From the NCBI GenBank assembly GCA_007128675.1, contig SKWY01000449.1:1-9408 (forward strand): DNA of 9,408 nucleotides, given 5' to 3'. Both the position numbers and the translations under genes were made by a program. This DNA comes from Deltaproteobacteria bacterium (GTDB lineage: Bacteria > Myxococcota > Myxococcia > SLRQ01). This document shows, one piece after another, positions 1 through 5,437 of this stretch (the first letter of the stretch is position 1; each line of letters begins with the position of its first letter). A model generated the notes under the pieces. The model had not been told where the DNA came from. It was given only the letters and a program-made list of their open reading frames with translations, and made no database searches.

Positions 1-637
1 GCGCTTGGCTGGGCCTGTTTTCGGCGGTGCGATCGGCCGGGATGAGATCAAAGTAAAGCAAAAGGAAAGTCAAAAGCAAAATTGCGGTCAGGCCAAGCAA
101 CGGCGCTCCGATGCGTTCCTGCAGAGGAGGAGGCGGCTTCTCCTCCGTCACCACGGGGCCCTCGCCGCGAGCCTGCAGCTCCTCGTCCTTCTCGCTATGA
201 TAAAGCTGGAGCACGGCACTGCCCTTCACGACGAGCTCTCCTCGCTGATTCTCGGCCCAGAGGTCCAGGGATACAGTGTAGTCGCCGTCTTGATGATCGA
301 GCCCAACGACACGACCACAGCAGGTGATGACGTCCCCGGGCCAAACAATCTTGACGAACCGAGCTCCGAGATTGCGGACCTTTCCATGCACCCCGGCCCA
401 GCCGGTCATTAGCTGCCCAAGAAACCCCATTATCAGAAGGCCAGGGGCGCAAACTCCAGGCATCCCGACCTCGCGGGCATGCACGTCGTCGACGTGCATG
501 GGGTTGAAGTCTCCGGAAGCTCCGGCGTACTTCACCAGCTGCACTCGAGTGACCGGCTCCTTTACCAACGGCGGTAGGGTCTCCCCGACCTGCACCTCTA
601 CCCAATATAGCTTCCTAGGTTTCATTCCCAACCCCAT
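1..637 (-). CDS. MaoC-like (R)-hydratase/dehydratase, HadB-like, with C-terminal membrane helix (partial, runs off left edge)
   Basis: The minus-strand frame is open from an ATG at 635-637 to the window edge (at least 212 residues, no stop). Residues about 10-146 form a hot-dog MaoC domain. The hydratase-2 signature ASGDFNPMHVDD at about 40-51 supplies the catalytic Asp43 and His48, followed by the APGLL segment (64-68). Such enzymes hydrate or dehydrate (3R)-hydroxyacyl/enoyl thioesters of CoA or ACP; the fit is closest to the HadB subunit of HadAB-type dehydratases. The start is supported by GGGAG seven bases upstream and by exact abutment to the stop of the preceding HadA-like gene. After the domain comes a Glu/Pro-rich linker (about 147-172), a hydrophobic helix at about 178-199 and a polar tail cut by the edge. 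This tail is not typical of the family and suggests membrane anchoring. The physiological substrate cannot be told from the sequence. Confidence 0.88.
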   Translation of the reverse strand, partial: MGLGMKPRKLYWVEVQVGETLPPLVKEPVTRVQLVKYAGASGDFNPMHVDDVHAREVGMPGVCAPGLLIMGFLGQLMTGWAGVHGKVRNLGARFVKIVWPGDVITCCGRVVGLDHQDGDYTVSLDLWAENQRGELVVKGSAVLQLYHSEKDEELQARGEGPVVTEEKPPPPLQERIGAPLLGLTAILLLTFLLLYFDLIPADRTAENRPSQA

Positions 638-1078
638 TCATGAGCTCCCGCGTACAATAAGAACACGCCTAGCACGGTAGACCAGCTTCCCGGCCGCATC
701 CGTGCCTTCCTCGAGGATCGAAAAGAAGCCCATTGCGTTGGAAGCTGCGTCGCCATCCCCTATCTCATCCACGCGCCGTATCACCGAGATGCGATCGCCC
801 GCTACAATCGGGCGCTCGTACTCGAAGGTCTGCTCTCCGAGCAGCACTCCTCTCTTCGTCAGATCCAGGCCCCCAAGCTTTGAGCTATCGAAATGGAAGG
901 TCACGGGAAAGGTAGGTGGCGCAACCAGTCCGGAAAAGCCGGCGGCAGCAGCATATGCCGAATCGTGATGAATCTGATTCGAGTCCCCAATAGCTTCGGC
1001 GAATCTTCTTATCGCTCCCGCCTCAACGTCATATGAGGTGGGTCCGAAAGCCACTCCGATATGTGTTCGGTCAAGCAT
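638..1078 (-). CDS. MaoC N-terminal-type dehydratase subunit, HadA-like
   Basis: 146 residues, a single hot-dog domain of the MaoC_dehydrat_N/FAS1-like dehydratase type. Visible hallmarks are the segment around GDSNQIHHD (31-39), the APPTF motif (53-57) and GEQTFEYERPIVAGD (81-95), which is the typical substrate-tunnel strand followed by the 'P-x-x-A-G-D' turn. In HadAB/HadBC-like enzymes this subunit pairs with the MaoC protein encoded immediately downstream to make a (3R)-hydroxyacyl-thioester dehydratase. The stop of this gene is directly followed by the start of the partner, so the two are surely co-expressed. An upstream in-frame ATG at 1246 exists, but the 56-residue extension does not resemble the family and would begin upstream of the predicted transcription start. 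I chose ATG 1078, which has GGAGG 11 bases upstream. Asp32 and His37 keep the spacing of the catalytic dyad. Confidence 0.88.
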   Translation of the reverse strand: MLDRTHIGVAFGPTSYDVEAGAIRRFAEAIGDSNQIHHDSAYAAAAGFSGLVAPPTFPVTFHFDSSKLGGLDLTKRGVLLGEQTFEYERPIVAGDRISVIRRVDEIGDGDAASNAMGFFSILEEGTDAAGKLVYRARRVLIVRGSS

Positions 1079-1408
1079 CTTCTCGAGCACCTCCACCAGT
1101 AGTCGCCCCTGAGATCGAAGAGCCTGCCTTTCGGGGCAATCCCCACCCCAAAAACCGGCTTCCCGTTCTCTCCAAGCAACCAAAGTAGTTCGATTCGGTC
1201 CCGTCCTTGGCGCTTGCATGCTAGCCGTACCAGGCTCTGGTGGCAAAGGTGTTCTTGATCCCGCCTCGAAAAGAAGAAGCTCATCGTCAAGCGCAGCACC
1301 TTGAAACCCCTTGGAGAACCGGGCTCAACCGCTTGTATTTTCGGGGACTTACAGTCAAGCCCCCACTGCACCGTTGACCCTCTCCTCTACCCGTGGGACG
1401 CTCGGCGA
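1079..1408. other. Divergent intergenic region between the dehydratase pair and the zinc-ribbon genes
   Basis: About 330 bases between two divergent start codons. The minus-strand promoter described at 1218-1246 is the only convincing signal. For the plus-strand gene I found only weak possibilities: TTGGAG at 1311-1316 with TGTATT at 1334-1339, and an isolated TACAGT at 1350-1355. Open frames cross the region on both strands, but their translations resemble no protein family and they overlap the neighbouring genes out of frame. I see no terminator, tRNA or repeat here. Confidence 0.5.
1218..1246 (-). promoter_or_regulatory. Candidate sigma70 promoter for the HadAB-like operon
   Basis: On the minus strand TTGCCA (1246-1241; 5 of 6 matches to the -35 consensus) is followed by a 17-base spacer and TAGCAT (1223-1218; 4 of 6 matches, keeping the key TA...T). 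Transcription would start near 1211 and give a leader of about 130 bases before the start codon at 1078. The spacer holds a 13-base palindrome, ACCAG-GCT-CTGGT (1229-1241 on the plus strand), which could be a repressor site or chance. The call is by eye from consensus matching. Confidence 0.5.
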
Positions 1409-1831
1409 GTGAACAGAAGACGCGATCAGATTCAAGCCTTTCTGGCCTCCGAGCTTGGCGACACTCAGGCTCAACTGGATCTCCTAAGGGAGGCCTTTGG
1501 CAGAATGTCGGATACCTTGTCCCAGTTGCTGGTCCATATGTGCGAGACAGGTCATCTCGAACCGAACGCGACCCTGGTGGAAAACTGGAATAGAGCCGCC
1601 GAGCACTACAAGAGGTTAGGCCTCAAGGCCCGTCCTCTTCCGGGAGAGGCGAGCGCACCAACCACCACGTGTCCTTCCTGCGAGTCCGTACTCAAGGAGG
1701 TAGGGCCAGGAGACAGATGCGACTGGTGCGGCTTCGTCTTCCCGGCCACTTGCCCCTCCTGCGGCAAAACCTTGGAGACCTCGTCCGGGACCAAAGGCGA
1801 TATCTGTCTTTGGTGCCATCATCAGCTCTAA
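1409..1831 (+). CDS. Small coiled-coil protein with two C-terminal zinc ribbons (function unknown)
   Basis: 140 residues when started at GTG 1409. Residues about 5-72 are helical and amphipathic (coiled-coil-like), with a run of Leu, Gln, Glu and Asp. The C-terminal half holds two four-cysteine zinc knuckle pairs: C88-x2-C91 with C104-x2-C107, and C115-x2-C118 with C133-x2-C136. This is the pattern of a double zinc ribbon. No membrane segment or signal peptide is visible, so it is probably cytoplasmic and may bind a protein or nucleic acid partner; this is inference. The start is uncertain: the frame is open to TTG 1301, but the residues encoded between 1301 and 1408 look non-coding, and no strong Shine-Dalgarno sequence precedes GTG 1409. 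It lies 24 bases upstream of another zinc-ribbon gene, suggesting an operon. Confidence 0.7.
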   Translation: MNRRRDQIQAFLASELGDTQAQLDLLREAFGRMSDTLSQLLVHMCETGHLEPNATLVENWNRAAEHYKRLGLKARPLPGEASAPTTTCPSCESVLKEVGPGDRCDWCGFVFPATCPSCGKTLETSSGTKGDICLWCHHQL

Positions 1832-1855
1832 CCTCCAGTACCCTCGGCCAATAGG

Positions 1856-2803
1856 ATGAACAAATCGAAGAATAGGGCAACCATCGATCCGAGCCGATGC
1901 CCGGCTTGCGGCGCGACCCTCGATGAAGATGCCGCCATCTGTCCGAGCTGCGACCACATCGTCGATGCGAGCTTCCTCGAAGACTCCGAGACGAGCCCGG
2001 GGGAGGAGGACACGGATCCTCGCCTCCAGATGCCAGCGGGTCTCGAAGAGGACGAAGGGACCGACCCGGGAAGCAAGGCTGTCCTTGGCGCCGATGACTT
2101 GTCCGACGAGCGTTACACCGAAGAGCCGAGCCAGAACTCTCGCAACCCCTCGAGCCGGTCAGACTACGGACAGTCTAGAGAAGTCGTCACCGATACTTCC
2201 CCGCTTGGAATCGAGGCGCAGGCGAGGGGCTCGACATCGAAAGAGCACCAGCGTGGAGGTCCGGTCGGCGGCATGGACCCGAACTCCTCCTCGCAGCTCA
2301 TGGACGACTACGACTCTCTGTTCACTGATCTGTGGCAACGTTTCCTCAAGGTTTCCCTGGCCGACAAGCTCCTCTTGTGCGGGCTGGTGCTGGCCCTCAT
2401 GGCGGTCCTTCTCCCATGGAGAGCCTACGTCCACACGGACGGCACCTACGAGGTCCGCTCGGGCATCTCGGTTGGTGGCTGGGTCACTATTCTCTTGGCC
2501 GGTGGAATGGGAGCGATGTTCTGGCTGCGGTTCTTCCAAGAAGGAGGGGATAGGCTCGAATGGCTCCTTGCGCAACTTGGTATCTCTGGAGCGGGAGTTG
2601 CCTGGTCAATCATAGCCTTTCTCATTGGCCTGCGAGTTGGGGCCACCGCCCCTGACTTCGGGGGGCCGTCAGCCGGTCCCGTCTATGGTGTAGTAGTCTC
2701 GATGTTGGCTTGGAGCATTGCCGGCGCCGGCGCCACACTGTTGTTGATGGACGCCCTCGCCACGAAGAGCAGAAGAGGCTCGAGGAGACCGACTCGAGGC
2801 TAG
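1856..2803 (+). CDS. Zinc-ribbon protein with acidic linker and four transmembrane helices (function unknown)
   Basis: 315 residues in three parts. Residues 15-32 form a short zinc ribbon (C15-x2-C18 and C29-x2-C32). Residues about 40-150 are a low-complexity, acidic and Ser-rich linker that is probably disordered. Residues about 169-298 contain four hydrophobic segments (about 169-189, 207-225, 241-262 and 275-298). The first ends in the LLPWRA motif, and the protein ends in a basic Arg-rich tail. The layout suggests an inner-membrane protein with a cytoplasmic zinc-binding head on a flexible tether. I do not recognise a characterised homologue; similar zinc-ribbon plus membrane proteins are common and unstudied in myxobacteria and relatives. 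ATG 1856 has only a weak AGG directly before it, so translation may be coupled to the preceding gene. Confidence 0.75.
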   Translation: MNKSKNRATIDPSRCPACGATLDEDAAICPSCDHIVDASFLEDSETSPGEEDTDPRLQMPAGLEEDEGTDPGSKAVLGADDLSDERYTEEPSQNSRNPSSRSDYGQSREVVTDTSPLGIEAQARGSTSKEHQRGGPVGGMDPNSSSQLMDDYDSLFTDLWQRFLKVSLADKLLLCGLVLALMAVLLPWRAYVHTDGTYEVRSGISVGGWVTILLAGGMGAMFWLRFFQEGGDRLEWLLAQLGISGAGVAWSIIAFLIGLRVGATAPDFGGPSAGPVYGVVVSMLAWSIAGAGATLLLMDALATKSRRGSRRPTRG

Positions 2804-2852
2804 GCGATCTCTTTGGTTGCCATCTCTTCCCATGTGGCCGATTATCGGACCC

Positions 2853-4058
2853 ATGGAAGGTCTTTGGGGCTCTCTTGGCACAATGCCGATCAGGGATTTG
2901 CTCGAGTACTGCGCCAAGAGGCAAATGCACGCAACCCTGGTCTGCGAATCCGGAGCATTGGAGAAGAACCTGGTTCTTCGCAAAGGTTCCCTCGTGCGGG
3001 CTTCCTCCAGCGATCCCCGAGAGTTTCTCGGACAGTTCCTTTTGAACTACGGACACATCAACGAGGAGCAACTCGAGCAAGCCTTCAGAACGCAGCAGGA
3101 GACCAAGGTCTTTTTGGGGCGCATTCTAGTCATGATTGGATTGGTGGAGGAATCCGTCATCCAGAACGTTCTCGCCTTGAAGCTTAGAGAGACGGTCTTG
3201 GACCTCCTCTGCTGGGACCATGGCCAGTTTCATCTATCCCCGGACCCTGAAGAGGAGGACGATCCATCCATTGACGTCGAGATCCCTCTCGATGACATTC
3301 TCGAGGAAGCGGAGTTTCGCCAAGTAGCCTGGAACTCCATTCGTCAGATCTTCCCCCATGAAGGCATTCGTTTGAAGGTTTCTCCCGTCGTGATGCCGAA
3401 CAAGCTCGAGGACCCCCTGGACATACGCATCCTGGAGCTTGCGATGGAGGATCAAAGCATAGCCGAGATAGCGCTTACGCTGCACGCCACCCCTTTTGCT
3501 CTTCATCAAAGACTCCTTGCCCTCCATCGCGCCGGAGTACTGAACCCCGTCGTCACCGAAGAAGCAAAGAAACCAGAAGCTACCGACGTGCCCTTGCCCG
3601 GAGCCAGCGAAGCCACAGGCCAACCTTCCGAAGAAGAGGCCGCGGTCCCGACCACTTTGGGGAAAGAGGCCACTGTGGAGGAAATAGTCGCTCAAGCCAG
3701 GGATTTTCTTGCCAAGGGAAGGTATGCAGAGGCCCGCTCCGTCGCCATGAGGGCCGTCGAGGTCGGCCCACAAGACGACTCCGCCCACTCCATGCTCAAG
3801 GAAGCCGAGATGGGCATGCTGGCGGAGTTGCGAGAGAAGCTGCTAGAGACGCCTCGGATCCCCCGAGTAACCCTCAGCCAAGAGGAGCTCAAAAAAAGGG
3901 AGTTCACTCCGGCCGAGCGCTACCTCTTGAAGCGCTTCGACGGCACTAAGCCCCTTTCGACCGTCTTGAAGATCAGCCCGATCAAGGAGGTAGAGGCGCT
4001 TTGGATGGTCAACAGCCTGATCTCGGCCGGCATCGTGAACCTCGAGCCTCCCCCATAA
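2853..4058 (+). CDS. DUF4388 domain protein with TPR-like segment and winged-helix-like C-terminus
   Basis: 401 residues from ATG 2853. The N-terminus MEGLWGSLGTMPIRDLLEYC matches the usual opening of DUF4388 (PATAN-related) domains, which extends to about residue 130 and ends in the typical 'GQFHL' strand. Residues about 187-232 and 351-396 look like two helix-rich modules of the kind that recur in this family (second one: TPAERYLLKRFDG...VEALWMVNSL...GIVNL). An acidic Pro/Ala-rich linker (about 235-272) precedes one TPR-like helix pair (about 274-309) and a charged helix. No membrane segment is visible. DUF4388 proteins are linked to signalling and regulation, often beside response regulators or gliding/motility genes, but their mechanism is not established. 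In-frame TTG 2817 and ATG 2832 would lengthen the protein; none of the three starts has a strong ribosome binding site, and 2853 is chosen by domain fit. Confidence 0.8.
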   Translation: MEGLWGSLGTMPIRDLLEYCAKRQMHATLVCESGALEKNLVLRKGSLVRASSSDPREFLGQFLLNYGHINEEQLEQAFRTQQETKVFLGRILVMIGLVEESVIQNVLALKLRETVLDLLCWDHGQFHLSPDPEEEDDPSIDVEIPLDDILEEAEFRQVAWNSIRQIFPHEGIRLKVSPVVMPNKLEDPLDIRILELAMEDQSIAEIALTLHATPFALHQRLLALHRAGVLNPVVTEEAKKPEATDVPLPGASEATGQPSEEEAAVPTTLGKEATVEEIVAQARDFLAKGRYAEARSVAMRAVEVGPQDDSAHSMLKEAEMGMLAELREKLLETPRIPRVTLSQEELKKREFTPAERYLLKRFDGTKPLSTVLKISPIKEVEALWMVNSLISAGIVNLEPPP

Positions 4059-4098
4059 GACCTGGCCGCGCGCCCGTCGCTTCCGACCTTCATCGCGG

Positions 4099-4128
4099 GA
4101 GCATTATTTATCGTCGATGCTAATGCTC
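4099..4128. repeat. Inverted repeat GAGCATTA-N14-TAATGCTC
   Basis: Perfect 8-base arms at 4099-4106 and 4121-4128 with a 14-base loop. After one mismatch, three further bases outside the arms can pair (4095-4097 with 4130-4132). A nested ATCG-T-CGAT palindrome sits in the loop at 4110-4118. The site lies 40 bases after the stop of the DUF4388 gene. It may be a terminator stem, but no T-tract follows on the plus strand, so a protein-binding operator is equally possible. Confidence 0.5.
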
Positions 4129-4337
4129 GCGCTGCGCGAAAGATCATGGCCGCGCATACCGACTGGCCCAAAGCCCATGGCCCCGGCATATCCAGCCATC
4201 GCACGCTGTTTCGGCGAGCAAACTCGGGTCGGTATTCCTTATGCAGTTGGAGATCTTTTCCCGCCACCAGATGTCTAGCGAACCCTTTTTTACTTGCGCC
4301 CAAAACACCGGGGTTCTAACTCGGGGACAACTTCTGC

Positions 4338-4366
4338 TTGAAGTAGCTGGCGGGGGCGGCTACTTT
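4338..4366 (+). promoter_or_regulatory. Weak candidate sigma70 promoter for the nuo operon
   Basis: TTGAAG (4338-4343; 4 of 6 matches) and TACTTT (4361-4366; 3 of 6, including TA...T) are separated by 17 bases. This would start transcription near 4373 and give a leader of about 67 bases ahead of nuoA. The inverted repeat AAGTAGC/GCTACTT covers both hexamers in part, so the site could be occluded by a bound dimer. Other promoters in the gap, or read-through from the DUF4388 gene, are possible. Confidence 0.3.
4341..4365. repeat. Inverted repeat AAGTAGC-N11-GCTACTT
   Basis: Perfect 7-base arms at 4341-4347 and 4359-4365 with an 11-base loop. Its 5' arm can alternatively pair upstream (ACTTC 4330-4334 with GAAGT 4340-4344). 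An interleaved pair GGCGGG (4349-4354) / CCCGCC (4367-4372) competes for the same stretch. The arms overlap the -35 and -10 hexamers of the candidate nuo promoter. Confidence 0.45.
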
Positions 4367-4376
4367 CCCGCCGGAG

Positions 4377-4394
4377 CCAAGACTGGGGTCTTGG
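4377..4394 (+). repeat. Perfect hairpin CCAAGAC-TGGG-GTCTTGG in the nuoA leader
   Basis: Seven-base perfect arms (4377-4383 and 4388-4394) close a four-base loop. It lies 45 bases upstream of the nuoA start, right after the candidate transcription start, so it may be a 5'-end stabilising hairpin of the nuo mRNA or a regulatory element. A T6 tract follows only 21 bases later, too far for a canonical intrinsic terminator. Confidence 0.5.
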
Positions 4395-4428
4395 ATTTGA
4401 GATGCATCTTCGAGGTTTTTTCATCTAC

Positions 4429-4432
4429 GGAG
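4429..4432 (+). promoter_or_regulatory. Ribosome binding site deciding the nuoA TTG start
   Basis: GGAG ends seven bases before TTG 4440. The next downstream in-frame ATG is at codon 19, inside the first membrane helix, so TTG is the credible initiation codon. Confidence 0.65.
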
Positions 4433-4439
4433 ACATAGC

Positions 4440-4859
4440 TTGGAAACCGCGCAACTAGAGTTCTCGGTCGTTCTGATCTACCTCTTGGTCAGCATGATCG
4501 TGGTCTTCGCTGCGCTTCTTCTGGGGCGTTTCGTGCGACCGAAGGTACACGATCCCGAGAAGGACACGGTCTATGAGTGCGGCGAACGCCCCATAGGCGG
4601 CGCATGGTTCACCTTCAACCCCCGTTTCTATTTGCTCGCCCTCGTCTTCATCGTCTTCGACGTGGCGATCGCCTTGGTCTTTCCAGTGGCCACGGTAGTC
4701 AGAGACTGGATGGTGGCAGGAGACGGAGCGATAGCGGTGCTCGCCTTGCTCTCTTTCATCGTGCTTCTCGTCTTTGGTCTCGCCTTTGTCTGGGGCCACG
4801 GAAATCTGGACTGGGTGCGCGACATAGAGGATCCCAAGGCAGCCGAGGAGCAATCATGA
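4440..4859 (+). CDS. nuoA: NADH-quinone oxidoreductase (complex I) subunit A
   Basis: 139 residues, the usual NuoA/ND3 length, with three membrane helices (about 11-30, 63-84 and 97-118). The loop between the first two carries the signature YECGERPIGGAWFTFNPRFY (45-64), including the conserved Cys47 near the quinone-channel entrance. NuoA sits in the inner membrane at the junction with the peripheral arm and takes part in the first proton channel. The canonical FDxE motif at the second helix reads F73-D74-V75-A76: the Asp is kept, but the conserved Glu (E81 in Escherichia coli NuoA, E68 in human ND3) is replaced by Ala. The start is TTG with GGAG seven bases upstream. The stop overlaps the nuoB start as ATGA. 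It heads the nuo operon. Confidence 0.96.
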   Translation: METAQLEFSVVLIYLLVSMIVVFAALLLGRFVRPKVHDPEKDTVYECGERPIGGAWFTFNPRFYLLALVFIVFDVAIALVFPVATVVRDWMVAGDGAIAVLALLSFIVLLVFGLAFVWGHGNLDWVRDIEDPKAAEEQS

Positions 4860-5428
4860 CCGAGAGGACCTTCCCCGTCGTCAAGGACGCAGCGGTGGCC
4901 AAGGATGATGGTTCCGCAGTCCTGGGCGCCACTTTGACGAGCTGCTCTCAGCCAGGCGAACCTTCCCCCCTCGTGCTCACGACGAAGCTCGACAACCTCA
5001 TCAACTGGTTTCGAGGCAACTCCATCTGGTACCTGCTGTTCGCCACGGCCTGCTGCGGCATAGAGCTGATGCAGACCGGTGGTCCGCGCACCGATCTCGA
5101 TCGCTTCGGTGCCGTGTTCCGGGCCAGCCCCCGCCAGAGCGACCTGCTCATCGTTGCCGGCACGATAACCTACAAAATGGCCGACCGCGTCCGCCTCCTC
5201 TACTCGCAGCTGGCGGAGCCGAAGTACGTTCTAGCAATGGGAAGCTGCGCCAACTGCGGCGGGCTCTTCCAGGGTTCCTACTCCGTCGTCCCGGGTGTGG
5301 ACTCAATCGTCCCGGTCGACATCTACCTTCCGGGTTGTCCTCCTCGCCCCGAGGCCTTGAACGAAGCAATCCTTCGGCTTCAGGACAAGATGCGCGGCGA
5401 GCGCTGGTTCCACCGGATCAAGGGATAG
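4856..5428 (+). CDS. nuoB: NADH-quinone oxidoreductase subunit B (cluster N2 protein)
   Basis: 190 residues. NuoB binds the terminal [4Fe-4S] cluster N2, which passes electrons to quinone. The expected ligands are present: the adjacent pair C66-C67 in ATACCGIEL, C131 in MGSCANCGG and C161 in LPGCPPRPE. C134 is an extra cysteine near the cluster, where E. coli has Ser. Residues about 42-60 (NLINWFRGNSIWYL region) form the amphipathic segment lining the quinone site. The N-terminal 40 residues are variable. The start ATG 4856 overlaps the nuoA stop as ATGA and has GAGGAG five bases upstream. The protein sits on the cytoplasmic face next to NuoD, NuoH and NuoI. Confidence 0.97.
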   Translation: MTERTFPVVKDAAVAKDDGSAVLGATLTSCSQPGEPSPLVLTTKLDNLINWFRGNSIWYLLFATACCGIELMQTGGPRTDLDRFGAVFRASPRQSDLLIVAGTITYKMADRVRLLYSQLAEPKYVLAMGSCANCGGLFQGSYSVVPGVDSIVPVDIYLPGCPPRPEALNEAILRLQDKMRGERWFHRIKG

Positions 5429-5437
5429 CGAGGCAGG

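Larger units (their letters stand above)
4059..4439. other. Intergenic region upstream of the nuo operon
   Basis: 381 bases without a supportable gene. It holds, in order, an inverted repeat just after the DUF4388 gene (4099-4128), a T-rich tract near 4286-4291, a set of overlapping inverted repeats (4330-4372), a perfect hairpin (4377-4394), a 10-base palindrome AGATGCATCT (4400-4409), a T6 tract (4416-4421) and the nuoA ribosome binding site GGAG (4429-4432). Open frames on either strand here resemble no family. Confidence 0.6.

Noticed and set aside
5..412. Plus-strand open frame (135 residues) at the left edge
   Set aside because: It is antisense to the HadB-like gene in register and has no recognisable domain.
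195..605. Minus-strand open frame (136 residues), very Arg-rich, in the leftmost region
   Set aside because: The neighbouring minus frame encodes a clear MaoC protein with catalytic motif and a good ribosome binding site; the Arg-rich frame is its shadow.
1009..1371. Minus-strand open frame (120 residues) in the divergent intergenic region
   Set aside because: It overlaps the start of the HadA-like gene out of frame, spans the predicted promoter and looks like no known protein.
3920..4303. Minus-strand open frame covering the end of the DUF4388 gene and the intergenic gap
   Set aside because: Half of it is antisense to the DUF4388 gene; the remainder shows no family signature or ribosome binding site, so I do not call it a gene or pseudogene.
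4341..4372. H-type RNA pseudoknot formed by AAGTAGC/GCTACTT and GGCGGG/CCCGCC
   Set aside because: The connecting loops would be one base each across 6-7 base-pair stems, which is sterically very unlikely; alternative hairpins are the better reading.
4377..4421. Intrinsic terminator or attenuator (hairpin plus T6) ahead of nuoA
   Set aside because: The T6 tract starts 21 bases after the hairpin instead of directly after it, so it does not fit a canonical rho-independent terminator.
4241..4438. Plus-strand open frame (65 residues) just before nuoA
   Set aside because: No domain, no convincing ribosome binding site, and it lies over the hairpin-rich leader; most likely chance.
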